DNA of 64,000 nt, taken from contig JAFZQX010000034.1 in NCBI GenBank assembly GCA_017620205.1, positions 1-64,000 of the forward strand. Direction: 5' to 3'. Source of the DNA: Clostridia bacterium (GTDB taxonomy: Bacteria; Bacillota; Clostridia; UMGS1883; UMGS1540). The notes under the pieces were generated by a model, which made no database searches, was not told the DNA's origin, and saw only the letters and a program-made list of their open reading frames with translations. This document shows, piece after piece, positions 32,598 to 42,379 of this stretch. Position numbers and translations under genes: made by a program. Within the stretch, counting starts at the first letter, position 1. Every line of letters begins with the position of its first letter.

Positions 32598-35500
32598 ATG
32601 AAAAACAAGTTCAGCAAACTAATTGCAGCGTTTATGGCTCTTGCCTTTGTGTTGACGATGATTCCCGCCACGGTATCTGCCGCATGGTCGGTTCCTTCGC
32701 AGGCGGTAAGCACACCCGATCTGCGTATGGGCCTTTTGTCGGACTGTCACATCAGAGGCACGGACAACTCTGTGTTTACAAGAGCGCTGAGACCTTTTAA
32801 AGAAATGGGCGGCGTTGAAGCCATAGGCATCGTGGGCGACCTTGTATACACAGCCGCGGGCGTTGAATCGCTCGAACAGAGAGAGGCTCTTTATACAAAC
32901 GCTTTAAACGGCTGGAACAGCGTGTTTACGTCAAACGCGCCCGAGATGATTTATACCATGGGCAACCATGAATTTACTTTAAACTCATCGGACGCAACGC
33001 AGGCGGCAACCGCGAAACAGGCGTTTAAAAACAAGATAGGCGATTATGATTCTGTACGCAAAGTAAACGGCTTTACGTTTATTACAGCGGCTCCGAAAAA
33101 CTATCTCGGCGCGCTTTCATCGGATACCGAAAGCTTTATCATGACAAACGCACAGGCGGCTATAGCGGAAGACCCGAATAAACCTGTTTTCCTTCTTATT
33201 CACCATCCGCCGAAGGATATTTTCTACGGAACAATGTATACTAACGTTCCCGCTTTCTATTCATCAACATTCTATAACTTCTTACATACAACTCCGCAGA
33301 TAGTTTTCATTTGCGGTCACAGCCATCCGCCTATTCAGGACCCGAAATGTATTCATCAGTATCAGGGCGGTTATACATGTCTTGACATGCCCATGTCCGG
33401 CCTTACCGTGTTCCGCTACACGGGCTACGAACAGGATGAGCTATGGAGCGACAGAGTCGTTTGGGACTATGTTTCCGGCACTTACCTTATGGAAGTTAAA
33501 GACAACGTCGTTTATATCCACAAGCTTGATGTTTTGAATAACCGCTATGTCGGCGAGCCGTATGTTATTGATGTTCCCAAAATGGTTGCGGGCACGGGCG
33601 GCTATAACTATACTGACGCGAGATACGATATAGCTACCGCGCCAACATATCCCGAAGACGCCGCAATAACGCTCTCCGAGCCCGAAGCGGGCAAACTCAA
33701 AGTGGTATTTGCAAACACGGCGACAAAGACGGAAGAATCCGCGCCGGGAATGGCTGATAATTTTGTTATGGGTTATCAGATAACGCTCCGCAACGCTTCA
33801 ACCAATGCCGTGATCAGCACGAAAAAGATTTACGGTGACTTCTTCAAAGACCAGCCCTCGGTAAAACAGACATCGTTTTCAGATCTTACCGCCGGCACAC
33901 GGTACCGCGTTTCGGTAGCGCCCGTATCGGCATTTAACAAAGTAGGAAACGAGGTTTCAAAAGAAATACTTATAGGCAGCGACACCATAACGGGATACAC
34001 ATTCAGAGGCAGCTCCGTGACGTATGACGGCCAGAGCCATATGATAAATGTAACTGCGGGCACGGGCGCGACAGACGGCGTAACCGTAACCTATACAGTA
34101 GGCGGCGCACCGTTTTCGGGCGCAACGGAAATCGGCACATACCCCGTAACGGCAACTATTACAAAAGCGGGATATAACGATCTTGTTTTATCGGCAACGC
34201 TCAGAATAAAAGATCCCGCAGAGGCAGGCAAAGAAGTGCTCCTTGACCTTGATTTTTCAAACTTCTCGGCAGTAGGTTACACGCCTACCGAAGCCTCCGT
34301 AGTTCCGGGCGGCGGCCCTTCGGGCGTTACAGCAAGCGGTATGTGGGCAAGCGGCACGACCTTGGGCTTTTCAAAAAGGCCTTCAGAAAACGCAATAACA
34401 AAAGAAACAATCCATAATGCAAATGACGGCATTACATACTATGTTGATTATGTTGACGAAAAGACGTATCCTAACGTTACCGCACCAAATTCTTACAACC
34501 AGCACTTAATAAATATGAAACTGCGCAATGAAGAATTTGAAGATACCGCCAATACAATTTCATTCTGGGCAGACGTCACGGCAAGTAATGTATGGAAAGA
34601 AATCTTTGCTTACAGAGTAGACTTCGGCGGCAGTTCCGTTGAATCGTTCGACCTCGGTATAAACGCCGACGGCACATGGAATGCCTTAAGCGTTCCGACC
34701 TCGGCAAAAACTATTTCTTCAACGCAGGCTTTCTGCCTCCCCGCGGACGCAAGCGGCGAATTTACTGTTCCGAAAGGCTGGAAGCATATAGTTATTACAA
34801 ACCCCGTCTGCTCCGGCAACAAAAAGACGATGGACGTTTATATAAACGGCGCGTATGTAAAGAGCGTAACGCTTGATATTCCCGACAACGCCGCAATAAA
34901 CACGGTATCGTGCTCGTTCTTCTCAAAAGCCAATTCCTCGGACGGTTGGTGGAGAACGCGTGACGCGGTAGCTCCGCACGGTACGCTCGGCGGCTTCAAG
35001 GTTTATCAGGGCGTTTTAAGCGCCGCGGATATTATTGACCTTTATAACGAACAGCTGCCCGAGTTTTCAGAAGGCACTCCGCTTTCAGACATAACAGGCT
35101 ATACGTTTGAGGACGCAACGGCGGAATATGACGGCGAAAGCCACAGTATAGCCGTAACGGCGGCATCAGACGCTACGGAAGGCGTAAACATCTCATATAC
35201 AGTAAACGGCGCACCGTTTACGGGAGCAACGGAAGTCGGCACATACAATATAAAAGCAACCTTGACAAAAGAAGGCTACAATAACCTTGAACTCACCGCA
35301 ACGCTTACCATTGACCCCGCACAGGCACCGCCCGTTGACGACGGCGAAGTTTTAGTTGACCTTGACTTTACGGATTTAGCTCCTACAGAAGAAGCAGGCG
35401 CTTCGGGCATAGTAAATAGAGGAACGCTTACCTCTGCACAGCTTGACTTCTATTCTTCAAACGGCATAAGCGTTACAACGGACTTTCTCTATGATAAAGA

Positions 35501-36407
35501 CGATTTGTCAAAGATAAAGAAGGTTATGAGAATAAGCCATAATTATTATGACGGCGTAACTACGGAAAACGCAAAACAGTTTAAGATTTCCGATCCTGCT
35601 TTGGAAAATCAGGATATAACGCTTTCGTTCTGGACAAATATTGACCCGATTTCAAAACAGACAGCAGGTAAGTCTTTCCTCGCAATTGCGCAGTATAACG
35701 CAAAGCGCGACAACGGAACGTTTAAGGACGATAATACAGACTCCAGAGCTACACTCTGGCAGTACAGCATGGACACAAACGATTATGTATATTGGGGCAC
35801 TGCCTGGAAATATGAAATCACCATGGACAAATCGAAGCAGTGGCATCACGTTGTAATGACAATTCCGAAATTCTCGGGCGGCGCGAAAGCTGTTAAGGTT
35901 TATATAGACGGCGAAGAAAAGCTGACGGAGAACGTAAACCTCGGCGGCCACGCTTTGGCTGAATCATGGATAGGCCTCGGCTGCAGCGAAGCAGGCAGAT
36001 ATATACCGGGCGACATAAGCTATGCGGACGTTAAGATTTTCGCCGGGGCTATGTCACCTGACGGCGTTTCAAATCTTTATGACAGCGAAAAGGATTTTTA
36101 TAACAACATGGCTTTAAACAGCATCACCGTTAAAAACGCCTCGGGTGCTGAAATAAATAAACTTACAGATCTTTCGGCAGGCAGCATGGTAACTGTTTCA
36201 TACAGCGAAAATATAGCTGACAGCACATTGGTATTTGCAGTTTGCCGCGATGAAAGCGGAAAAATCCTTTCTACAAGCGCGTCTTTGGCAGACGGCAGCG
36301 GCACGCTTTCGCTGACCGTACCCGAAGATGGTAGCTCCGTAAACGTTTATACATGGAGCCTTGCAGGTCTCTCACCGCTGCAAAAGATTACGACGCTTTA
36401 CAAATAA
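32598..36407 (+). CDS. Secreted metallophosphoesterase with MBG and laminin-G-like domains
   Basis: 1269 residues. Signal MKNKFSKLIAAFMALAFVLT, cut near VSAA. Residues 40-330 are a calcineurin-like phosphoesterase with all metal motifs: Asp49/His51 (SDCHI), Asp81 (GDLVY), Asn123-His124 (GNHE), His202 (HHPP) and His241/His243 (GHSH). A fibronectin-III-like region follows (about 350-460). Two MBG-like domains (ITGYTF-x-YDG-SH pattern, about 463-545 and 830-912) alternate with two laminin-G/concanavalin-like domains (about 545-830 and 915-1170). The C-terminal 95 residues resemble the ends of the subtilase and the Calx-beta giant. The enzyme would hydrolyse phosphate esters outside the cell, with the lectin-like parts giving glycan targeting; substrates unknown. 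GGAGAG precedes the ATG. Confidence 0.85.
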   Translation: MKNKFSKLIAAFMALAFVLTMIPATVSAAWSVPSQAVSTPDLRMGLLSDCHIRGTDNSVFTRALRPFKEMGGVEAIGIVGDLVYTAAGVESLEQREALYTNALNGWNSVFTSNAPEMIYTMGNHEFTLNSSDATQAATAKQAFKNKIGDYDSVRKVNGFTFITAAPKNYLGALSSDTESFIMTNAQAAIAEDPNKPVFLLIHHPPKDIFYGTMYTNVPAFYSSTFYNFLHTTPQIVFICGHSHPPIQDPKCIHQYQGGYTCLDMPMSGLTVFRYTGYEQDELWSDRVVWDYVSGTYLMEVKDNVVYIHKLDVLNNRYVGEPYVIDVPKMVAGTGGYNYTDARYDIATAPTYPEDAAITLSEPEAGKLKVVFANTATKTEESAPGMADNFVMGYQITLRNASTNAVISTKKIYGDFFKDQPSVKQTSFSDLTAGTRYRVSVAPVSAFNKVGNEVSKEILIGSDTITGYTFRGSSVTYDGQSHMINVTAGTGATDGVTVTYTVGGAPFSGATEIGTYPVTATITKAGYNDLVLSATLRIKDPAEAGKEVLLDLDFSNFSAVGYTPTEASVVPGGGPSGVTASGMWASGTTLGFSKRPSENAITKETIHNANDGITYYVDYVDEKTYPNVTAPNSYNQHLINMKLRNEEFEDTANTISFWADVTASNVWKEIFAYRVDFGGSSVESFDLGINADGTWNALSVPTSAKTISSTQAFCLPADASGEFTVPKGWKHIVITNPVCSGNKKTMDVYINGAYVKSVTLDIPDNAAINTVSCSFFSKANSSDGWWRTRDAVAPHGTLGGFKVYQGVLSAADIIDLYNEQLPEFSEGTPLSDITGYTFEDATAEYDGESHSIAVTAASDATEGVNISYTVNGAPFTGATEVGTYNIKATLTKEGYNNLELTATLTIDPAQAPPVDDGEVLVDLDFTDLAPTEEAGASGIVNRGTLTSAQLDFYSSNGISVTTDFLYDKDDLSKIKKVMRISHNYYDGVTTENAKQFKISDPALENQDITLSFWTNIDPISKQTAGKSFLAIAQYNAKRDNGTFKDDNTDSRATLWQYSMDTNDYVYWGTAWKYEITMDKSKQWHHVVMTIPKFSGGAKAVKVYIDGEEKLTENVNLGGHALAESWIGLGCSEAGRYIPGDISYADVKIFAGAMSPDGVSNLYDSEKDFYNNMALNSITVKNASGAEINKLTDLSAGSMVTVSYSENIADSTLVFAVCRDESGKILSTSASLADGSGTLSLTVPEDGSSVNVYTWSLAGLSPLQKITTLYK

Positions 36408-36420
36408 TATTAAAAACACA

Positions 36421-36457
36421 AAAAAAGCAGACGGATTAAAAATCCGTCTGCTTTTTT
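36421..36457. terminator. Bidirectional terminator between the phosphoesterase and subtilase genes
   Basis: AAAAAAGCAGACGGATT and AATCCGTCTGCTTTTTT form a 17-bp stem with a short AAA-type loop and T-runs on both strands, between convergent genes. Confidence 0.9.
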
Positions 36458-36464
36458 ATCATCT

Positions 36465-39400
36465 TTAGTTAAAAACAAAGCTTTTGTATAAAGGTTTCAT
36501 GCCGTCCATGGCGTCCCAGGTAAATATTTTTACAGTGTCATATACACCGGATTGTAAATTGAATGTATAATACGATTCACCTTCGGGAATCACATCGTTT
36601 TTGCTGCTGATTCCCACAAGCTTATCGCCCGAATAAAGCGCCAGAATAACGGTGGGTTTTATATCCCCGCCCGTTTTGTTATCGACAGCGAACAAAAAGG
36701 TTGGTTGATCGGCTGAATTCAGTTCAAAGCTTATGCCGCGCACGCTTCTGTATTCGATGTTGTGCGCGTAATCTAAAGCTTCAACTGTTATTGTTTCTTC
36801 ATCCGGAAAATCACTTATGTCAACCGTACACTCCGTTTCGGAAATACCTTTTACGCGAACGACTTGCATGTATTCATGCCCATTCTCCTTTATGCCGTGC
36901 AGTATAAAGCCCATCATATACCTGTTATCCTTTGCCGCAACGGTTAAGGTTTTTTCTTCTTTATTTATTTCAAACTTTGTGATTTCGGGCGGCTCTGTAT
37001 CAATATAAAACTTAAATGTTTCGCACACGTTTTGCTCATACGGGTCATTCCCGGCAAAGCCCGTATGCAGCTCTAAAGTGTAATCGCCGTCCGGTAAATT
37101 TTCAAAATCATCCCCCTTGAAAGAATGCACTGTTTGCGCAAATTTTCTACCTTCCAGCTCTTCATCAAGGGTCTGTCTGGCAACCTCTTCACCGTTTGCG
37201 TCAAATACCACGCAATCCGTTTTTCCCATAGTCCTCATCGGAAAAAAAGTTATACCCAGATAATCCGCCTCATTATCTCCGTTTGGCGAATAGCCGGCGT
37301 AATCCTCACTGCAGTATTCGTTATAATTATCGTACCTTTCATAAATAAACGAATTTGCGCCCATTCTGAAAGCGGCCTCGTAAGCGCCGAATGTGCCGTC
37401 GAAATCAAACCTTGTTTCTGTACATAAATACGTTTTGCCGGATAAATTTCCGCCGCTGAAATACGGCTTATCAATCATGGGTTGCTTTCCCCATCCGCCG
37501 TAAAAGCCCATAAACGGTATGCTTATTTCCGGAATTTCCGCATCATCGGAGCTTCCCAGAAATACAAATCCGTCAACGTAAAATCCGTTTGTAAACGTTT
37601 CCATATTGGCGTCAAGCTCATCTTTGCAGAGCGCTACGGGTATTTCTATTTCCGCTTCGCCTCCCGCAGGCACAGTTACGCTTTCGGGCAGTTCCGCTTC
37701 AAAGGAGAGCTTTCTCATATCGCTTATTAATCCGTTTTCATCAACATTGTCCGTCATAAGCGTTATGCTTATTTTGTCATAAACCACGGGCTCAGTTGAA
37801 AAGCTGCGCGCTTTAAATCTGAGAGTAAAGCTATCGCCTATTTCCTTAAGGCTTATCTTTGACTTTTCAAATTCAAAGCCTTCTATATCATATTTGTCGC
37901 CTATAAGCGTTACGGGCGTTTTCACCGCTTTTTCAAGATTTATAAGACCTGCTCCCTGAAGACGCGGCGAATACGGAATTTCATTTTCTGTGTCCTGCAT
38001 CAAAACATCCGCAGATGTCATTATAATGTTTTCTATAAGCGGTACGGGGTTTTGCACATCTTTGAATTTTCTTGGGTTTCCGGTTATATACTGCTTAACC
38101 ATAGCAGCCGCGCCCGTCATATGCGGCGCCGCCATGGATGTGCCGGTCATAAATTCATATTCACCGTCACAAACGGACGAATAAATATCTCCGCCGGGCG
38201 CCGTGATTTCGGGCTTTAATACAAGCGAGCTGTCTGTGCACCATGAACTGCTCTTGCTCATTATCGCGCCGCCTCTGTCATTAAGTCCTATTTTCGCATT
38301 TGTTTTAAGCACACAATTATTTGCGTTTTTAAAAATATACCCGTCGTCCATGGATACGGTTGCGATACTGTAGCTGCCCATCATAGTTCCGGATATCGGT
38401 ATTTTGTAATTCGAAGTAGGACTGATAAATACCATGCTCTCGGCACCTGCGGCAGCAGCGTTTGAAATTCTTGTTTGATATGAAAGCTTTCCCGAGCCGC
38501 CCATAACTGCTATTTTGCCCCGAACATCAACATCTGCAAAATCTTTCCCGCTGCCGTATCCGACAAAAACAAACTCATATTCCCTGTCACTGTATTTTTC
38601 TTTAAAGGACGCTTTTTCATTTGCGTCATAAAACTTTACCTTTTTGCCGTCTGCCGTCATTGTATCAGTTTTTTCCCAAACCATTTGATTATCCACATTT
38701 GCAACCGCCGTTGCCGCATTATGTACCTTTGGAGCGCCGCTCGCGGAATAATCTATAAGCTGCGGAGGCGGGGTATTCCGTTCAAAGCCTCTCGCTGCGT
38801 TTCCTGCGGAGGCAGAAAAAAGCACACCGGCTTTTACGGCAGCATTTACGGCTTTTTCCTCCGCCTTGCAGATTTCAAAATAGTCATAACCAAAGCTTGC
38901 GTTTATAACGTCCGCGCCGAGCTTTACCGCATCGTCAATAGCCGCAAGCACCGCGTCGTCGGAAATACCGTCGCCCCTGCCGGTGCCCATTAAAAGCAGC
39001 TGCGCGTCCGACGCCATCGAGAGGTATTTTTCGCCCGCGGGGTTTGTACCGAAGTTGCCCGCGGCAATGCCCGCAACATGCTGACCGTGATTCGTCCCAC
39101 TGTCATACATATTGGTGCTGTTTTCGTAATAGTTAAAAGCATAGGGAATTTTCTCGCTGCGGTAAACACTGTCCGCTGTTACGTTCCCGTTTGCCGCAAT
39201 CGTTGAAAGGCCGACATTTTCTATGATATCCGCAATATCGTCCTTTGAAAGCTTCGGGTTTTCTGTTTTGCCTTTGAAAATCTCATGATTTACGTCAAAG
39301 CCGCAGTCAACTATGGCAATAACCATACCCTTGCCCGTATAGCCCATGCTGTGCATATAATCCGCATGTATCATCTCACAGCAGGTGTCTACCCCCGGGC

Positions 39401-39827
39401 TTTCGCTTGTTCCGCCCGTGTTTTCGCCTTCTGTTATCTCATGCGTGCCCGAAATATAAACGTTTAAAACTTCGGGCAGCGCCTTTATGCGCTCTATTTC
39501 GCTTTCATAAACGTCCATGGAAAAACCGTTTAAAACGTGCGTATATGTAAAGGCCGGTGCTGCGTCTTTATCAATGCCGCTGTTTATCGCTTCGCAAACG
39601 TCTTTCTGCTCCTGCCTTATTTCGCTTTCTATATCCGCCGCTTCTTCCGTTGCGGAAAACAGCTTAAATCCCATTTCCTGCGCTTTTTGAGCATCCAGCA
39701 CGGCGCCGCCGCAAAGCTCTACTATAACTGTTATCTTTTCGCCCTTATCTTCCTCAGCCACAGCGCCTGCAGGCAGGATAAAAGCCATTGCAAGAGCCAA
39801 AAATAATGATAGTACTTTCTTCTTCAT
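36465..39827 (-). CDS. Secreted subtilisin-like (S8) serine protease, lactocepin/C5a-peptidase type
   Basis: 1120 residues. Signal MKKKVLSLFLALAMAFILPA, then an I9-like prodomain (about 30-130, TVIVELCGG ... VLNGFSMDV). The S8 catalytic triad is Asp174 (IVDCGFD), His247 (TNHGQHVAG) and Ser564 (GTSMAAPHM), with the oxyanion Asn in SASAGNAARG. A protease-associated (PA) insert lies between His and Ser (about 395-500). Fn3-like domains follow, then a C-terminal domain ending KIFTWDAMDGMKPLYKS, similar to that of the phosphoesterase. AAGGAGG precedes the ATG. No LPXTG is seen. It should cleave proteins outside the cell, for nutrition or maturation of surface proteins. Confidence 0.9.
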   Translation of the reverse strand: MKKKVLSLFLALAMAFILPAGAVAEEDKGEKITVIVELCGGAVLDAQKAQEMGFKLFSATEEAADIESEIRQEQKDVCEAINSGIDKDAAPAFTYTHVLNGFSMDVYESEIERIKALPEVLNVYISGTHEITEGENTGGTSESPGVDTCCEMIHADYMHSMGYTGKGMVIAIVDCGFDVNHEIFKGKTENPKLSKDDIADIIENVGLSTIAANGNVTADSVYRSEKIPYAFNYYENSTNMYDSGTNHGQHVAGIAAGNFGTNPAGEKYLSMASDAQLLLMGTGRGDGISDDAVLAAIDDAVKLGADVINASFGYDYFEICKAEEKAVNAAVKAGVLFSASAGNAARGFERNTPPPQLIDYSASGAPKVHNAATAVANVDNQMVWEKTDTMTADGKKVKFYDANEKASFKEKYSDREYEFVFVGYGSGKDFADVDVRGKIAVMGGSGKLSYQTRISNAAAAGAESMVFISPTSNYKIPISGTMMGSYSIATVSMDDGYIFKNANNCVLKTNAKIGLNDRGGAIMSKSSSWCTDSSLVLKPEITAPGGDIYSSVCDGEYEFMTGTSMAAPHMTGAAAMVKQYITGNPRKFKDVQNPVPLIENIIMTSADVLMQDTENEIPYSPRLQGAGLINLEKAVKTPVTLIGDKYDIEGFEFEKSKISLKEIGDSFTLRFKARSFSTEPVVYDKISITLMTDNVDENGLISDMRKLSFEAELPESVTVPAGGEAEIEIPVALCKDELDANMETFTNGFYVDGFVFLGSSDDAEIPEISIPFMGFYGGWGKQPMIDKPYFSGGNLSGKTYLCTETRFDFDGTFGAYEAAFRMGANSFIYERYDNYNEYCSEDYAGYSPNGDNEADYLGITFFPMRTMGKTDCVVFDANGEEVARQTLDEELEGRKFAQTVHSFKGDDFENLPDGDYTLELHTGFAGNDPYEQNVCETFKFYIDTEPPEITKFEINKEEKTLTVAAKDNRYMMGFILHGIKENGHEYMQVVRVKGISETECTVDISDFPDEETITVEALDYAHNIEYRSVRGISFELNSADQPTFLFAVDNKTGGDIKPTVILALYSGDKLVGISSKNDVIPEGESYYTFNLQSGVYDTVKIFTWDAMDGMKPLYKSFVFN

Positions 39828-39860
39828 ATTTCCTCCTTAAAGTTGTTTTGCAACTTCATA

Positions 39861-39889
39861 ATAATAACATATTTTAACATTTTTGTAAA
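39861..39889 (-). promoter_or_regulatory. Promoter of the subtilase gene
   Basis: On the minus strand: TTTACA (39889-39884), 17 bases, TATTAT (39866-39861) with TG one base before the -10. Confidence 0.55.
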
Positions 39890-39912
39890 TAGCAAGGCGA
39901 AAAAACAATTTC

Positions 39913-39941
39913 CTTGAACTTATACGGCTTTTGTGATAAAA
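39913..39941 (+). promoter_or_regulatory. Promoter of the SLH protein gene
   Basis: TTGAAC (39913-39918), 17 bases, TAAAAT (39936-39941) with extended TG at 39933-39934. Divergent from the subtilase promoter. Confidence 0.6.
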
Positions 39942-39978
39942 TTATATTAACCTATTTTTTATAAGGAAGGTGCGTTTT

Positions 39979-42099
39979 ATGAAAAAGAGAATTCTTACGG
40001 TTATGCTTTCGGCATTACTTATACTTACGCTTGTTCCGCTTTCTGCAGGCGCGTATAAATTTGCGGGCTGGACGGCTTACGCAGAGACAACCATATACGC
40101 AAGCGAATTCAAGGAAGGCATGTGCCTGGCACTTGAGCACGACACAACGATTATTCTCGACACGGACGCTTCTTTGTGCGCCATTGCAAGCGATTCACAT
40201 TCTCTTACGGTAAAGGATCAGGGCGGACACAAGCTTTCCGTTATAAACGATGACGGCAACGCAATTGCAGTCGACAGTTTAACGCTTGAAGGCGGTACAT
40301 ACGATCTTCAGGGCAACGCCGGTTACTGCTTCGGCATACATGCGCAGAACGAAATCGTTATAGATGGTGCTGACGTTACCGTTTTGGGCTCATACGAAGG
40401 CATCTTCTCACTAAATGCAAACATTACGATAAAAAACAGTACCGTTTCGTCAGCGGGCGGCTATGACACCCACGCAAGCGCAATATCAACAAATAAGGGC
40501 AGTATTTACATAGAAAACAGCACCGTTTCCGCAAAATCGGGCGGCGACGGTATTTATGCTTTGGGCGGCGACGGCAAAGGAAGCTTGCTCAGCGTTAAAA
40601 ACTCAAACATAAACACACTCGGCGGCAGGAGCGGCATGACGGCTTCAAACGGCTGCGTTCAGATAGAGAGCGGAAAAATAGAATCGCAGGGCAGCTCCTA
40701 CGGCATTGCCGCGTATGACGGCAAAGAAAGCATAGGCGATATACGCATATCGGGCGGCGATATTATGGCCATCGGCGGCATACACGGCGTTTATACCGCG
40801 TCAAACGGCTCTGCAATCATAACAGGCGGCACGGTTTCAATTGAGGGCGGTATAGGCGGCGAAATTGATATATCGGAATATCCCGACCCGTTTGTAAAAG
40901 TTTCAACAACTTCATCATCGGCGCTCAGCGCCGTAGCATGGAGCGGAGCAGACGCTTTAAATGACGAGAATTACATATATGTCGGAATATCGCCCCGCAA
41001 AAACACGCACACGGTAAACGTAGGCGCGCTTTCCGTCCGCGATGAACCGAGCGCCGACGGCGCGCGCATAGGCGGTCTTAAGGAAGGCGATGAGGTAAAG
41101 GTTGTAGCGGAAGACGGAGAATGGTCAAAAATAGAATACGGCACCGGCTACGGCTGGGTTATGAGCAAATATTTAACACCAATTAAAGGCGAAAAAACAG
41201 CAAATACCGTCAGCGAACTCTATATGACGGTTTCTGTGCCTGTAGTCGGAAATACGCCGGGCTATCTTACAACTTGCTCCGACGGTGTGGTTGTAAACAT
41301 AACATGGTACCGCAAGGTATTAAATGAAAAGAATATTGAAGACTGGGAAGAAATGCCCAAAACCGCTAAATTTCAGGCGGGCAAAGAATATGGAGTAGTT
41401 ATTGACATTGAAACGGAAGACGACAGCTATGTATATGATTCAAAGGACAACTTGACGATTCACTTAGACGGTTCTCTGCTGCCCAAAGATAAAATTCTCT
41501 CCGCATCGGGCGACGCTCTTAAAATATACAAAGAGTATAAACTCCCCGAAGAAGAAAAGCAAGATACTGAAGCCAAAACGCCGAAATATGACAACCCGTT
41601 TGTCGATGTAGATGAAGGCGACTACTATTATGACGCGGTTATGTGGGCATACTATTCGGACCCGCAGGTTACAAAAGGCGTTGATGAAACGCGCTTCGGA
41701 CCCGATTCCACGGTTACGCGCGGCCAGTGCGTTACTTTCTTATGGCGCGCAGAGGGCTGCCCCGAACCTAAATCAAAGGATAACCCCTTTACGGACGTCA
41801 AAAAGAGCGACTATTACTATGACGCTATATTATGGGCAGTTGAAAACGGCATTACATACGGCACAACGGACACCACCTTCTCACCTAATGCCACCTTGAC
41901 AACACAGCATATTATTACGTTTATGTACCGCTGCCAAAACCCCGGACTTGACGGCTGGGACGGCGAAGCGGCAGAGTGGGCAGGCAAAAACTACGGCGGC
42001 AAGCCGTTCGGCGTACAGATAGCGGTAAACAACAAAACCGACTGTCCGCGCTGGTGCGTTGTTCAGTTCCTTTTCGAGCTGTATGTGCCGAGACTCTGA
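39979..42099 (+). CDS. S-layer-homology surface protein with beta-helix and SH3b domains
   Basis: 706 residues. The ATG at 39979 is preferred over the GTG at 39970 because AGGAAGG then sits at a normal distance. Signal MKKRILTVMLSALLILTLVP. Residues 40-320 are beta-helix repeats (IENSTVSAKSGGDGIYALGG and similar). Residues 340-400 are a bacterial SH3 domain (LSVRDEPSADGARIGGLKEG ... YGWVMSKYL). After a beta-rich spacer come SLH repeats: NPFVDVDEGDYYYDAVMWA, NPFTDVKKSDYYYDAILWA and a decayed third. SLH domains bind pyruvylated secondary cell-wall polymer, so it should sit on the wall. Its role is probably structural or adhesive; no catalytic residues seen. Confidence 0.88.
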   Translation: MKKRILTVMLSALLILTLVPLSAGAYKFAGWTAYAETTIYASEFKEGMCLALEHDTTIILDTDASLCAIASDSHSLTVKDQGGHKLSVINDDGNAIAVDSLTLEGGTYDLQGNAGYCFGIHAQNEIVIDGADVTVLGSYEGIFSLNANITIKNSTVSSAGGYDTHASAISTNKGSIYIENSTVSAKSGGDGIYALGGDGKGSLLSVKNSNINTLGGRSGMTASNGCVQIESGKIESQGSSYGIAAYDGKESIGDIRISGGDIMAIGGIHGVYTASNGSAIITGGTVSIEGGIGGEIDISEYPDPFVKVSTTSSSALSAVAWSGADALNDENYIYVGISPRKNTHTVNVGALSVRDEPSADGARIGGLKEGDEVKVVAEDGEWSKIEYGTGYGWVMSKYLTPIKGEKTANTVSELYMTVSVPVVGNTPGYLTTCSDGVVVNITWYRKVLNEKNIEDWEEMPKTAKFQAGKEYGVVIDIETEDDSYVYDSKDNLTIHLDGSLLPKDKILSASGDALKIYKEYKLPEEEKQDTEAKTPKYDNPFVDVDEGDYYYDAVMWAYYSDPQVTKGVDETRFGPDSTVTRGQCVTFLWRAEGCPEPKSKDNPFTDVKKSDYYYDAILWAVENGITYGTTDTTFSPNATLTTQHIITFMYRCQNPGLDGWDGEAAEWAGKNYGGKPFGVQIAVNNKTDCPRWCVVQFLFELYVPRL

Positions 42100-42114
42100 T
42101 TTTTTATAAACAAA

Positions 42115-42138
42115 GCCGCCCTGCGGGGCGGTTTTTTT
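42115..42138 (+). terminator. Terminator after the SLH protein gene
   Basis: GCCGCCC pairs with GGGCGGT (one G-T pair), followed by seven T residues. Confidence 0.85.
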
Positions 42139-42212
42139 GTGTTTCTAATTTTATTTTAATTTTAGACTGTTATAATAAAACCAATTCAAACATCAGGAAG
42201 GGGGGCGACAGT

Positions 42213-42379
42213 ATGCATGGGGAAAAACACTTCCGCCACGAGCTTAAATACGCCATACCCTACGGAGACTATCTCGCTATGCGCGCGCGTCTTAAAATGA
42301 TTATGACGCCCGATCCGCATACGGTTACGGACGGCAAATACAAAATACGCAGTATTTATTTTGACAACAGCGACGATAA
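42213..42379 (+). pseudogene. Truncated VTC-domain (polyphosphate polymerase-like) gene, 5' fragment
   Basis: AGGAAGGGGGG precedes the ATG at 42213. The first 57 codons read as the start of a VTC/CYTH-type domain: HFRHELKYAIPYGDYLAMRA with the HELKY motif, then YKIRSIYFDNSDDKA. In intact genes this continues with the R-K-x-R-x-R substrate-binding strand. Here the family match stops at about 42383, and the frame runs into low-complexity sequence and ends at 42449. An extended -10 (TGTTATAAT, 42168-42176) remains upstream. The gene has lost roughly its last three quarters. VTC-domain genes in Clostridia commonly lie beside cotH genes, which fits the adjoining fragment. Confidence 0.7.

Noticed and set aside
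32591-32800. Frame starting at ATG 32591 seven bases ahead of the phosphoesterase start
   Set aside because: It overlaps the signal-peptide gene in another frame and encodes no recognisable protein; ATG 32598 gives a proper signal peptide.
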